From: an uncultured Prevotellaceae bacterium
GTDB lineage: Bacteria; Bacteroidota; Bacteroidia; Bacteroidales; Bacteroidaceae
Direction of reading: 5' to 3'
Assembly: GCA_937891085.1 (NCBI GenBank)
Contig: CALAEY010000118.1
Span: 1-39,993 of the forward strand
DNA length: 39,993 nt
In this document: one piece after another, positions 1-7,623 of the stretch
Numbering within the stretch: the stretch's first letter is position 1
Layout of the letters: every line of letters begins with the position of its first letter
Made by a program: the position numbers and the translations under genes
Notes under the pieces: generated by a model
What the model was told of the DNA's origin: nothing
Seen by the model: the letters and a program-made list of their open reading frames with translations, nothing else
Databases searched by the model: none

Positions 1-62
1 TTAGTATTCTGACGTTAGCATTGGCTGGGCATTAGAGATAACTGTAATGCTATTTTTTTTTT

Positions 63-332
63 AGACTTCACACTTCACATGTGCACATTAAATCTCTGAT
101 AATCAGCTGTGTATAATCTACTTTGCCTTACAGAGACTTCACAAGACTTCACATAGACTTCACGCTGTTAATTCATGGTACACTATGATATGTATGTACT
201 ATTTACTCCTTGAGGTGCAAAATAATTCTTTGTGAGGTCTGCGTGAAGTCTTGTGAAGTCTCGTTTTCTCTTTTGATCCAGATACGTGATGATAAATATG
301 CTCTTTGTTGACTTCTGTGAAGTGTGAAGTCT
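63..332. repeat. Nested inverted-repeat cluster built on the word gacttcac
   Basis: Two exact inverted pairs are nested around one centre. The outer 17-bp pair is at 63-79 and 316-332; the inner 20-bp pair is at 133-152 and 243-262, and an extra gacttcac copy follows the inner left arm at about 156-163. I see no coding sequence inside. The layout suggests a non-coding repeat element or a long imperfect hairpin; no transposase or target-site duplication is visible. Confidence 0.75.
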
Positions 333-542
333 ATTTTTAAATTCATGCATTGTTTTTTGTCTGATAGTTATCAGCCATTTCCTGCTTAGTTGGATAATAA
401 GTCAGTCACAGTTATGACTGACCTAAGTCTAAGTTTTGCCCGAACTCAGTCTTGCCAGTGACTGACCTATTTCAAACAGATGACTTAGCAGTAAGATTAT
501 TCTTTTTGCATACTTTTCCTTTAGGATAAAGGCAAATAAAAC
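333..542. other. Non-coding stretch beyond the repeat cluster
   Basis: No reading frame here looks like a gene. The only structure I can point to is short: gtcagtc near 402 and gactgac near 416 can pair across about 8 bases, and further copies of gactgacct follow at about 462. I assign no function. Confidence 0.4.
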
Positions 543-574
543 AAAAAAGGCTTTCCAAACGGAAAGCCTTTTTT
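543..574. terminator. Bidirectional intrinsic terminator below the tubulin-like operon
   Basis: A 14-bp perfect stem (543-556 with 561-574) and a 4-base loop is flanked by A-runs on one side and T-runs on the other, so it can stop transcription in both directions. It sits about 95 bp past the last stop codon of the long minus-strand operon and probably ends that transcript. It closely resembles the terminator at 15075-15101. Confidence 0.85.
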
Positions 575-669
575 GCCTTTCCCTTGGACTTCTCCGACAC
601 TGGTGCCGGATGCTCCATGTGCCAGCGGGGAAACACGTGGCGTCTTTTGTTTGAACATTATCTATCCCC

Positions 670-1680
670 TCATTTATAGCTTATCTCACGATTAATCGTA
701 AAAGCTATCTCACGGGGTGAGTTGTTTGACAAAGAATACATTATAGCCTTAGTCCAATTATCTTTATTATCATAAGTATAACTGACAGAGTATGTGACAT
801 TATTTGTAAGTTTCACTCGTGACCAGTTAGCTGCACAATCCCATGTGTTCTCTATGGCACCGACCAAGTGACCATGTTCATTATATCGCATCACTACTTC
901 TATCTCAGATCTAAACTCATCACCTTCCCATTCATCAAGTTGAAAATACCGACAGCCTATCATCTGACCTTCGGAATTATAGGAAAAAGTAACTGGCTTA
1001 ATTTCTTCTCCTCTGCTTTCCATTTTTGTCAGCTGACCGTTTAGATAAGTCAGGTTCAGCTGGTGTAGGTGTTCATAGCCTCCAGTCAAATTTCCGGAAG
1101 TATCATAGCTAAAAGTCCACGACACATCATCAAGACTACCGTCGAAAGGTTTCCAGGCATTTCCCTGTTTTTCATAAGCCTTGTATATTTCTTGCAAGAT
1201 GCGGCCTTGGTTGTTAAGTGACATTGTGTGTACATGTCGATTCAATGTTTTACCTTGGCCACCATAAATATAATCCTCCTTCTGGATAACATAGGACAGC
1301 AATGTTCCGTTTGTATTGTAGGCATAAATCCAGAGGTCTGGGTTGTATTTTATCTCAGGACTATATTGGTCCTTTTTCAGAGCTACCACCTTGGTGATGT
1401 TTCCCATTGCGTCATAATAAGCCGTATCGCAGAAATTATCCCCCCATCCGCGGTTAGTCTTATCCTCAATATTTGTCACCACTTTGTATACTTTGCCTTT
1501 CAGGCCACCCCGTTCTACATCTGTCTTCAGTGGCTCGTATCGCCAGTCATAGCCAGAAAATCCTGTATCTGTAAGGTAGTTCAGGAAAAAGTTGTTTGTT
1601 CCAAAGTAAGTCACTTGTGCCCGAAGGGTTGTGGCTGTCAGAAGACATATGGTAATTATTGATTTTCTCAGATTTATCAT
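670..1680 (-). CDS. Secreted YD/RHS-like repeat protein of unknown function
   Basis: The preferred start is the ATG at 1680, giving 336 residues that begin with a clear signal peptide (hydrophobic core, then TLRAQ). The longer frame up to 1743 would bury this signal. The rest contains spaced YD-like units such as YDTSGNLTG, YNSEGQMIG, YNEHGHLVG and YDNKDNWTK, typical of RHS/YD-type beta-strand repeats seen in small exported Bacteroidetes proteins. It lacks the length and core domain of a true RHS toxin. It is the last gene of the minus-strand operon led by the tubulin-like protein, 66 bp after the preceding stop. Function is unknown; a surface or periplasmic role is inferred only from the signal peptide. 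Confidence 0.75.
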   Translation of the reverse strand: MINLRKSIITICLLTATTLRAQVTYFGTNNFFLNYLTDTGFSGYDWRYEPLKTDVERGGLKGKVYKVVTNIEDKTNRGWGDNFCDTAYYDAMGNITKVVALKKDQYSPEIKYNPDLWIYAYNTNGTLLSYVIQKEDYIYGGQGKTLNRHVHTMSLNNQGRILQEIYKAYEKQGNAWKPFDGSLDDVSWTFSYDTSGNLTGGYEHLHQLNLTYLNGQLTKMESRGEEIKPVTFSYNSEGQMIGCRYFQLDEWEGDEFRSEIEVVMRYNEHGHLVGAIENTWDCAANWSRVKLTNNVTYSVSYTYDNKDNWTKAIMYSLSNNSPREIAFTINREISYK

Positions 1681-1746
1681 ATAAATAGAAATTGAAAAAA
1701 GGAGCGGACATGTTTTTGTGCCAGCCCCTGTTATCGTATTCAACAG

Positions 1747-2550
1747 TTATGCATCATCCAGTTCGATTTCATCGTCGGCATTATCGGGCAGTTGAGAATC
1801 TGCTAAATCCGCTGCCTCTTTCTCCTTTTGGTAAACATCCGAAGGCATCACCACCGTGGCAACATCAGTAATTCCAATCTCTTCCAATTTTGATGTAGAA
1901 ATTTTCACGTCCTCAGCCTCTTCGCTATTGGCATAGCCATCTTGGAGTTTCTTTATTGCTCTGATTTGCTTGCGCTGTTCCTTGCACAGTTCGTTCAATT
2001 CCTTGATCTCCTTCAGGGCATAGGATGCCATCTTGGGACCAGCTTTTACATATTTGGCATACGAAAGTGCTTTAAGGCCAAGGCTTGGGAGTGCCAGCGT
2101 GGCATTAGCCGTGGAGGTTGTAACAAGTGCAGCATCCAAGAGAATGTTCATACCCGTCATGATAATAGCAGCGTTCTGAGCCAAGGCTTCTTTTGTTCCA
2201 CGCATGTTATATTCTCCCTCTGGGTCGCCTTCAATCACTCTAATCTCTTCAATAGGGTTACCTACTTCGTCAACGAGTAGCTCGCCAGTTTCTGGATTGG
2301 TTTGCCGTATCTTCACCACATGATAGAACGTGATGGAATCGGTATAGGACTGGATACGCCAGTTCAACGTATCACACAGCTTCAGGTAATCATCAAATTC
2401 CTTATTGCCAGTTAATTCGGGCATCTCCCAAGTCCATTCCTTTTTTTCTTTCTTTTTCTTCTCTGTCTTTTCCTTTTGGGCAAATCCCTGTGAAGGGTAG
2501 ATGATGGCTAAGGCCAACATTCCCAAGATAATAGTTACCAACTTTTTCAT
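1747..2550 (-). CDS. Exported protein of unknown function
   Basis: 267 residues from the ATG at 2550 (the frame is open to a TTG at 2556, which is less likely). Residues 1-25 form a signal peptide ending GFAQ, followed by a strongly charged KEK-rich stretch. The middle (about residues 115-160) has a small-residue, mildly hydrophobic segment, and the part after it is helical and charged. The C terminus is very acidic (ending DDEIELDDA). I do not recognise a family. It lies 26 bp after the upstream gene in the same operon, so co-expression with the tubulin-like protein is likely. Confidence 0.7.
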   Translation of the reverse strand: MKKLVTIILGMLALAIIYPSQGFAQKEKTEKKKKEKKEWTWEMPELTGNKEFDDYLKLCDTLNWRIQSYTDSITFYHVVKIRQTNPETGELLVDEVGNPIEEIRVIEGDPEGEYNMRGTKEALAQNAAIIMTGMNILLDAALVTTSTANATLALPSLGLKALSYAKYVKAGPKMASYALKEIKELNELCKEQRKQIRAIKKLQDGYANSEEAEDVKISTSKLEEIGITDVATVVMPSDVYQKEKEAADLADSQLPDNADDEIELDDA

Positions 2551-2576
2551 TTTCAAGTATAATATTAGTTAAACGC

Positions 2577-3875
2577 TTAGTCTTTAATAGAAATTTTCGA
2601 ACGCAAATGCTTGTTGCCATCCAATCGGAAGAAGGTATTCTCCTTTATTTTACTCCCAGGCTTAGGGATAAACAATAATCCTCTATATTTATTGCGAGGT
2701 ATTTGTACCCTGAAAACACCATTGCCATCAAGTTCGCCTCCTTCAAGTTCATCACCAAACATCCCTTTTTTCATCAGCTTCTCATCATAGAAAGTCAAGC
2801 CACGAACCCACATATCGCTTGCGTTGGTTTCTACGATTTTTCCTCCCTTATAATCAGTCTTCACAACTTTTCCCATGATGACAACGCCCAGCTTCTCTTT
2901 GGCAGCATTTAGTCGGTTCACCATATTGGTGTAATATTCGTCGTTAGGGTCGGTTTCTCGCAGCAAGGACTTGAAATTGGCAATGGCGGCATTGTAGTAC
3001 TCTTCCACCATGTTATAATCCACGGTATTGGCAGCTGTTTCAAAAGTGGCAACGTCAGCTTCTTTTCTCATTTGGTTGATGGCATTCACTTGTTGGGTTG
3101 CAGCCTGTTTCAGCTTTGAATATTCCTCCATCTTTTTCATCCTCGATTCAGCTATTGATCTTTGGTCTTCGGAAATTCCCTCCACTTCTGTAGCTCGTTT
3201 ATACGAAGCCAAAGCCTCTGCATACTTGCGTGTCTTGTACAAACCGGCAGCATCGTCCATATAGCGCAGGTATTCATTGCCCCAAGTGGTCACTTCCTGC
3301 CTCAATGGCGAAAGCGTGAAAAGAACTCTTTGCCTACCGCTCAGATTTGCCATCACGTCAGTGGGGATAGTCTCTTCGTTGGAATATAAGTTCTGGTCTG
3401 CCACAATGCGCACGAGCGAAGCGGTTTGCCAGTCTTTCTCTGCCTCATTCATTGAGTTTTCTAAATAGATCTCCCTTGCACGTACTTCATCGCCAAAGTC
3501 ATACAGCTGTCGATCCACGCTGTCTTCAAAAGCTTCATAGGTTCGTCTTGTCAGTTCAACTGCGTTTTTCAACCGTCCAAATCTGTCCATGTCTATCTCT
3601 ACATAGAGCAGATTGTCTTTCTTGTCAGTTCCATTATCAACTGTGGTTCTTGTAATCTTGGCTCCCAGCCGATTATCGACAATGATATTTACACCATCAA
3701 TTGGAGTGGTTATCTCTATGCGCGCCTTACTGGCCTGAACCACTCCGTCCACCACAAAAAGTTCAGTACCCGTGCTCACATTTCTGAGGAAAATCTGATT
3801 CTTCTCCTGCGCAAACAGGAGGGTTGTAGGGGCACAGAGCATCAATCCCATTGCTATCAAAAAAAATCTCTTCAT
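2577..3875 (-). CDS. Exported TPR-like protein of unknown function
   Basis: 432 residues from the ATG at 3875, chosen because it opens directly onto a signal peptide (MKRFFLIAMG to LLFAQ) and clears the upstream stop by 10 bp; the longer frame to 3896 would overlap it. The first 100 residues after the signal are beta-rich, the centre (roughly residues 205-310) is helical with TPR-like stretches such as LYKTRKYAEALASYKRA, and the last 90 residues look like a small beta domain (GELDGNGVFRVQIPR). This is consistent with an envelope scaffolding protein. It is inside the tubulin-like operon; function unknown. Confidence 0.75.
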   Translation of the reverse strand: MKRFFLIAMGLMLCAPTTLLFAQEKNQIFLRNVSTGTELFVVDGVVQASKARIEITTPIDGVNIIVDNRLGAKITRTTVDNGTDKKDNLLYVEIDMDRFGRLKNAVELTRRTYEAFEDSVDRQLYDFGDEVRAREIYLENSMNEAEKDWQTASLVRIVADQNLYSNEETIPTDVMANLSGRQRVLFTLSPLRQEVTTWGNEYLRYMDDAAGLYKTRKYAEALASYKRATEVEGISEDQRSIAESRMKKMEEYSKLKQAATQQVNAINQMRKEADVATFETAANTVDYNMVEEYYNAAIANFKSLLRETDPNDEYYTNMVNRLNAAKEKLGVVIMGKVVKTDYKGGKIVETNASDMWVRGLTFYDEKLMKKGMFGDELEGGELDGNGVFRVQIPRNKYRGLLFIPKPGSKIKENTFFRLDGNKHLRSKISIKD

Positions 3876-3885
3876 AATGAGTAAA

Positions 3886-4887
3886 TTATAAATCAAAATC
3901 CTTCAATGAGAAAATGTCATCTTCTGGCAACGGCTGTCCGCCCACATACTCAGGTTGCCATGTCCTGACGTGAATTGTTATCTTATCCAAATCACTCAAA
4001 TCAACCAACAGGAAAAGATAACCTTCGTCGGAGTAGTGTGTGGATTTCCATTCTTGCTTCACGCGGATGCCGTAATAGTTCTTGTTCTTGGCCGACTGCG
4101 TGAATGATGAGCATCCGCCTTGCTCTCCGTTTTTCCCTATCTCGTGGAATGTTACCTGAATGTAGTTATTGCGCTGGAAGGCTCGTTGCAGGTTGGTTAG
4201 GTATTCTTGCTTAGTCTGCTTCTTATATACCACCTTGGACGAAGACATGTTCATGTCGTTGGGTCTGGTTTGAACCACCGAACCTGTGATAATCAGTGCA
4301 TCATCGCTGAACACCGTGCGCAGGTAGCCAATATCCTTGGTGTTGTAGGCGTTACGGAAGTCGTCAAGGAACTTGGTGAGGATGTTCTTGTGCGTTTCCG
4401 AAGCCACTCTGCCGCAGTTTTCCATGCTCTCAGAAAGCTGAGCGTCCATACCGAAGCGGAAGTCTTTGATATTCCCAGATAGGTCGAACTCTACCACTGC
4501 TTCCTGATAGTCTCCGCTTCCAAATTCCTTGTCACCCAGATTTACTTCGCATGGAATCCTTCTGGCCATATAGCCATCATTAAAATTCCACAAGTGGTCA
4601 ACTACCACTTCTTCCTCATCAATGAAGAAATGAAAGATAGACCAAGCCATTAGTAGTGCCTGTTTGCCTTTATCTGTTAAGCGCAGGCCTACTATCTGCA
4701 AATCTCTGTCCTCATAGTTAGCTTTGTTTATCTCTGTCAACACAGCACTTAAATTACGCTGCATAGTTTCTACAATAGCCTTATTACCAAAGCTGCTATC
4801 TGTAATCATCGTTACAGAAACCACAGGCTCATCTGCCATCAGCATAGAAGACATGAACACTAATCCAATTAGTAGTAACTTTCTCAT
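3886..4887 (-). CDS. Exported protein with NTF2-like domain
   Basis: 333 residues with a signal peptide ending SMLMADEP. The first half is an unassigned domain; around residues 165-290 the pattern KFLDDFRNAYNTKDIGYLRTVFSDDALIITG, broken here by a description only of its opening motif, matches the start of NTF2/SnoaL-like folds, where a helix pair precedes a curved sheet. Such domains bind small ligands or serve as adaptors, and no catalytic residues can be asserted. It is 4 bp downstream of the LPP20-like gene, so the two are probably translationally coupled. Fold assignment is moderate; exact role unknown. Confidence 0.7.
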   Translation of the reverse strand: MRKLLLIGLVFMSSMLMADEPVVSVTMITDSSFGNKAIVETMQRNLSAVLTEINKANYEDRDLQIVGLRLTDKGKQALLMAWSIFHFFIDEEEVVVDHLWNFNDGYMARRIPCEVNLGDKEFGSGDYQEAVVEFDLSGNIKDFRFGMDAQLSESMENCGRVASETHKNILTKFLDDFRNAYNTKDIGYLRTVFSDDALIITGSVVQTRPNDMNMSSSKVVYKKQTKQEYLTNLQRAFQRNNYIQVTFHEIGKNGEQGGCSSFTQSAKNKNYYGIRVKQEWKSTHYSDEGYLFLLVDLSDLDKITIHVRTWQPEYVGGQPLPEDDIFSLKDFDL

Positions 4888-4891
4888 ATAT

Positions 4892-5632
4892 TTATTTGTT
4901 TTTATTCATTTTTACGCCCAGAGCTCCCCGTCCTTTGTAATTTTCAGTAGAATCATCTTGCCCAGTAGCCAGGTTTATCCGATCAGGCCCGTCACTCAAT
5001 ATGGCTTCTATGTCCCCATCTCGATTATAAACCACCAGCATATACTCATTGGCATTGGCAAGGTCGCTGTAGCGAGCGTATTCAGATATTTTACCTTCTC
5101 TTTTCAGTTGAGGTAAGACAGAACTCAGCTCAGAAAATCTTCTCAATCTAAGCAACGTATTGATTACTTCGGCTTGAATGTCTGGAGAAGATACTGATGT
5201 CGTTGTAGTGGTAGGCTGTTCTTCATAGGTAGCATTTAGATTCTGGGTCTTAGGTTCTATGGTTGTCACTTGTACGTTCTGAGATGGCAAGATGTCCGTT
5301 TTCTTCACATACATAAACGCTCTATACATATTACCCCGAGGCAAGGTAATTTGCTCCACAGAATAGTTGGTATTAAGGGTCACTATCTGTCGGGCGTTGT
5401 CAAACTTCCTGTTATCTGCCACAAACTGGTTTATTTTTTCGTAAAGCATTTCCTCTGCCAAGTCAATGGCATCTTGGGCATCTGGCAGTGTCGTCTCCTC
5501 ATAGAGATAGGCTCCGCTTTTCTTAATCCTGTTTATTTCTGCTTTCTCATCTTTGTTTTTCACGGTTTGGGCACTGAGTATAGTGCACAAGAGGGAACAC
5601 AAACATAAAAAAGCACATCGTAAATTATTCAT
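4892..5632 (-). CDS. Exported LPP20-like protein
   Basis: 246 residues: a signal peptide (to LSAQ), then a stretch IKKSGAYLYEE followed by a helix rich in Ala/Glu and a YVKK-containing strand, resembling the LPP20/flagellar-assembly-lipoprotein-like fold found in many Bacteroidetes exported proteins. A Thr/Gln-rich linker (about residues 125-150) separates a C-terminal domain ending in a Lys/Asn tail. There is no lipobox cysteine, so it is probably a soluble periplasmic or secreted protein. Its start overlaps the previous gene's stop by 8 bp, a sign of tight operon coupling. Function unknown. Confidence 0.68.
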   Translation of the reverse strand: MNNLRCAFLCLCSLLCTILSAQTVKNKDEKAEINRIKKSGAYLYEETTLPDAQDAIDLAEEMLYEKINQFVADNRKFDNARQIVTLNTNYSVEQITLPRGNMYRAFMYVKKTDILPSQNVQVTTIEPKTQNLNATYEEQPTTTTTSVSSPDIQAEVINTLLRLRRFSELSSVLPQLKREGKISEYARYSDLANANEYMLVVYNRDGDIEAILSDGPDRINLATGQDDSTENYKGRGALGVKMNKNK

Positions 5633-6755
5633 AAGCTTCCTTTTCTATATCATCAAATTCATTATAGTTCAAAAAATCGTCCGAAACATTGTGCATCGGG
5701 ATATAGGTATATAGCCGACCTTTTATTGGCCACTCTGCCAGTATAGCATCGTTGTCCAGCACTTGTTCAGAGACATCTACCATGAGCATGTGGACATATC
5801 CACCCATGCGATTGACCATGAACACTGTCCCTTTATACACCCCGTTGCTTTTCTCCCTCATGCCATAGTATGCCTTGCAACCTTCTTCTTCACAGAATTG
5901 GAACCACTGGGCATAAGGAATTCTCAGGTGTTCTTGTCTATAACCATACATACTCACAGTCAGCTGAAGCTGTAAGCTATCAGAAGACTCTTGACCGAGC
6001 ATCATGGTAGCCACAGATTTCGAAGGTTGTTTCTTGTCTTTCAGTGGTTCCCATCCTTTCCCTCTGTTCGCAAAGTAAAGAGTATTGCGTATAGAACTAT
6101 TTAGTACCGCGTTTCCTTCAAGCACAAAATAGTTCTGGCCTATAGGGAAAATCACATTGGGCAAACTATATCCCTTGGCATCAAAAAGTGCTAAATGGCG
6201 AATTAGATTTTCTTCCAGCTCAATAGAGTTGCATCCAGAGAGTAATTCACTGTCCATCTCGAAAGCCATATCAAGTATAGTGCTATCAGCCTTTGTCCAC
6301 TTCACTTCATAAGCTTTCAAGTCAATGTGTGATTCTGAAAAGATCTCTGTGCCGTCGAGTTGGAGAGCGGTTTCAGGATTGCCTTTCCTGAACCTCACGC
6401 TATCCCATCCCATTCTTATGACATCTTCCGAATCTTTTGGAGCTGCGAGACGTTCTAAAAGATACCTTTCTAAGAAATCATATAGTGGAAGAGGGTTCAG
6501 CTGCCGCATCTCTTCAGAAAACAGCTTTAGCCCGATGTGCTCAATCTCTCCCCACCTATTCACCCTCACTACTAATGGGTGAACCCGAAAACTGTAACTC
6601 AGGTTTACACCTTCTTGCAGTGAATCAAGTCCTGTGAGTTGAAGATAATTGGCCATTCTTTCCAATCGCTTAGTACCGAAAGACGTGGCACAGGCACCTG
6701 TAATAAAGAACCCTAACGCCACTAAGGCCAATAATCTTCTCGTCATCATATTCAT
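5625..6755 (-). CDS. Exported protein of unknown function
   Basis: 376 residues with an N-terminal signal (MTRRLLALVALGFFITG). The cysteine after ITGA does not sit in a good lipobox, so simple signal peptidase I cleavage is more likely. The remainder is mixed alpha/beta with no motif that I recognise. Start and preceding stop share one base (TAATG), and its own stop overlaps the next start by 8 bp, so it is translated as part of the tubulin-like operon. No function is proposed. Confidence 0.72.
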   Translation of the reverse strand: MNMMTRRLLALVALGFFITGACATSFGTKRLERMANYLQLTGLDSLQEGVNLSYSFRVHPLVVRVNRWGEIEHIGLKLFSEEMRQLNPLPLYDFLERYLLERLAAPKDSEDVIRMGWDSVRFRKGNPETALQLDGTEIFSESHIDLKAYEVKWTKADSTILDMAFEMDSELLSGCNSIELEENLIRHLALFDAKGYSLPNVIFPIGQNYFVLEGNAVLNSSIRNTLYFANRGKGWEPLKDKKQPSKSVATMMLGQESSDSLQLQLTVSMYGYRQEHLRIPYAQWFQFCEEEGCKAYYGMREKSNGVYKGTVFMVNRMGGYVHMLMVDVSEQVLDNDAILAEWPIKGRLYTYIPMHNVSDDFLNYNEFDDIEKEAYE

Positions 6756-7588
6756 TAAGGCTTTATGATGGTTTCATTACCATTGCGCTGATACCAAGTG
6801 GCCAGATTAATCTGCCCATTTCGGAACATGCCCGTAATACGTTCACCGGCTTTGATCTCATACTCGTTAGATCCCAACTTTAGCGTATAGTCTCTCTTAA
6901 ACTCCATTATGCCATTCCCGTCGGGCTTCCCGTTGGCAGTGCCTCCTGTATAGGTGGCATAGCCTAAATCGATTGATTTGGGGCCTTCTGTTTTTGGGGA
7001 GTCTTCGCCTTTCTCGCTTTCGCCTTGGTCTTGGGGTGTCACTATCACATTGGCTATAGCCATTGCGTCTTCATGCCCTTTTACGGTGGCAATTATAGTG
7101 GACACCCCCTCTTTCATGGCGGTCACGATGCCATTGTTTACGGTTGCCACATCAGGACTTCCGCTTTGCCACTCTACCTCATCAGTATTTCCGTCAGGAG
7201 AAATGGTATAGGTCAGAGATTCAGATTCACCTTCCTTCAATAGTAGATTGCTCTTGTTCAAGACGATAGTAACCGAAGGCTCTGGTTGGGTACCTCCACC
7301 TTCGACCTCTTCTGGATGCTCTTTTTCTCCAGAAAGAGCTAAATAAGTGAATCCAATGGCAAGAGCTATTATAGCAATTACGCTAGCAATAATACCAAAT
7401 GTCTTCTTGTTGCTTCCTTTCTTGGGAGGTGGACATTCACGCAAGGGCTTACCACATTCCGGGTTTTGACATACGAAGTCCTTACGTGCAGGGATTTCCT
7501 GTACCTCTTTTGACTTACATTTCTCACAATTGTCGTTCAGACAAATACCATATCTGTAACGTATGCGGTCTGTATTTCTTTCTGCCAT
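6755..7588 (-). CDS. Zinc-ribbon, single-TM protein with Ig-like (Big_2) and MORN-like domains
   Basis: 277 residues in four visible parts. Residues 14-51 carry cysteines at 16, 21, 24, 39, 44 and 51, a double zinc-ribbon layout. Residues about 64-86 are one transmembrane helix. Residues about 105-185 show the Big_2 pattern (SVTIVLNKSNLLLKEGES, VATVNNGIVTAMKEG). The C-terminal part has a MORN-like opening (YTGGTANGKPDGNGIMEF). The zinc ribbon should lie in the cytosol and the Ig-like part in the periplasm, so the protein could connect the cytosolic tubulin-like protein encoded 35 bp upstream to the exported proteins encoded downstream. That link is an inference from topology and gene order. 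Confidence 0.8.
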   Translation of the reverse strand: MAERNTDRIRYRYGICLNDNCEKCKSKEVQEIPARKDFVCQNPECGKPLRECPPPKKGSNKKTFGIIASVIAIIALAIGFTYLALSGEKEHPEEVEGGGTQPEPSVTIVLNKSNLLLKEGESESLTYTISPDGNTDEVEWQSGSPDVATVNNGIVTAMKEGVSTIIATVKGHEDAMAIANVIVTPQDQGESEKGEDSPKTEGPKSIDLGYATYTGGTANGKPDGNGIMEFKRDYTLKLGSNEYEIKAGERITGMFRNGQINLATWYQRNGNETIIKP

Positions 7589-7623
7589 AATAGTTTTCTT
7601 TTATTCTGTTATACAATTTATTA

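Noticed and set aside
583..650. Possible degenerate tRNA beside the left terminator
   Set aside because: It shares cttggactt and the terminator with the tRNA-Asn flank, but no cloverleaf arms can be paired beyond that.
670..1680. RHS polymorphic toxin
   Set aside because: The YD-like units are few, the protein is short, and no toxin tip or immunity gene is seen.
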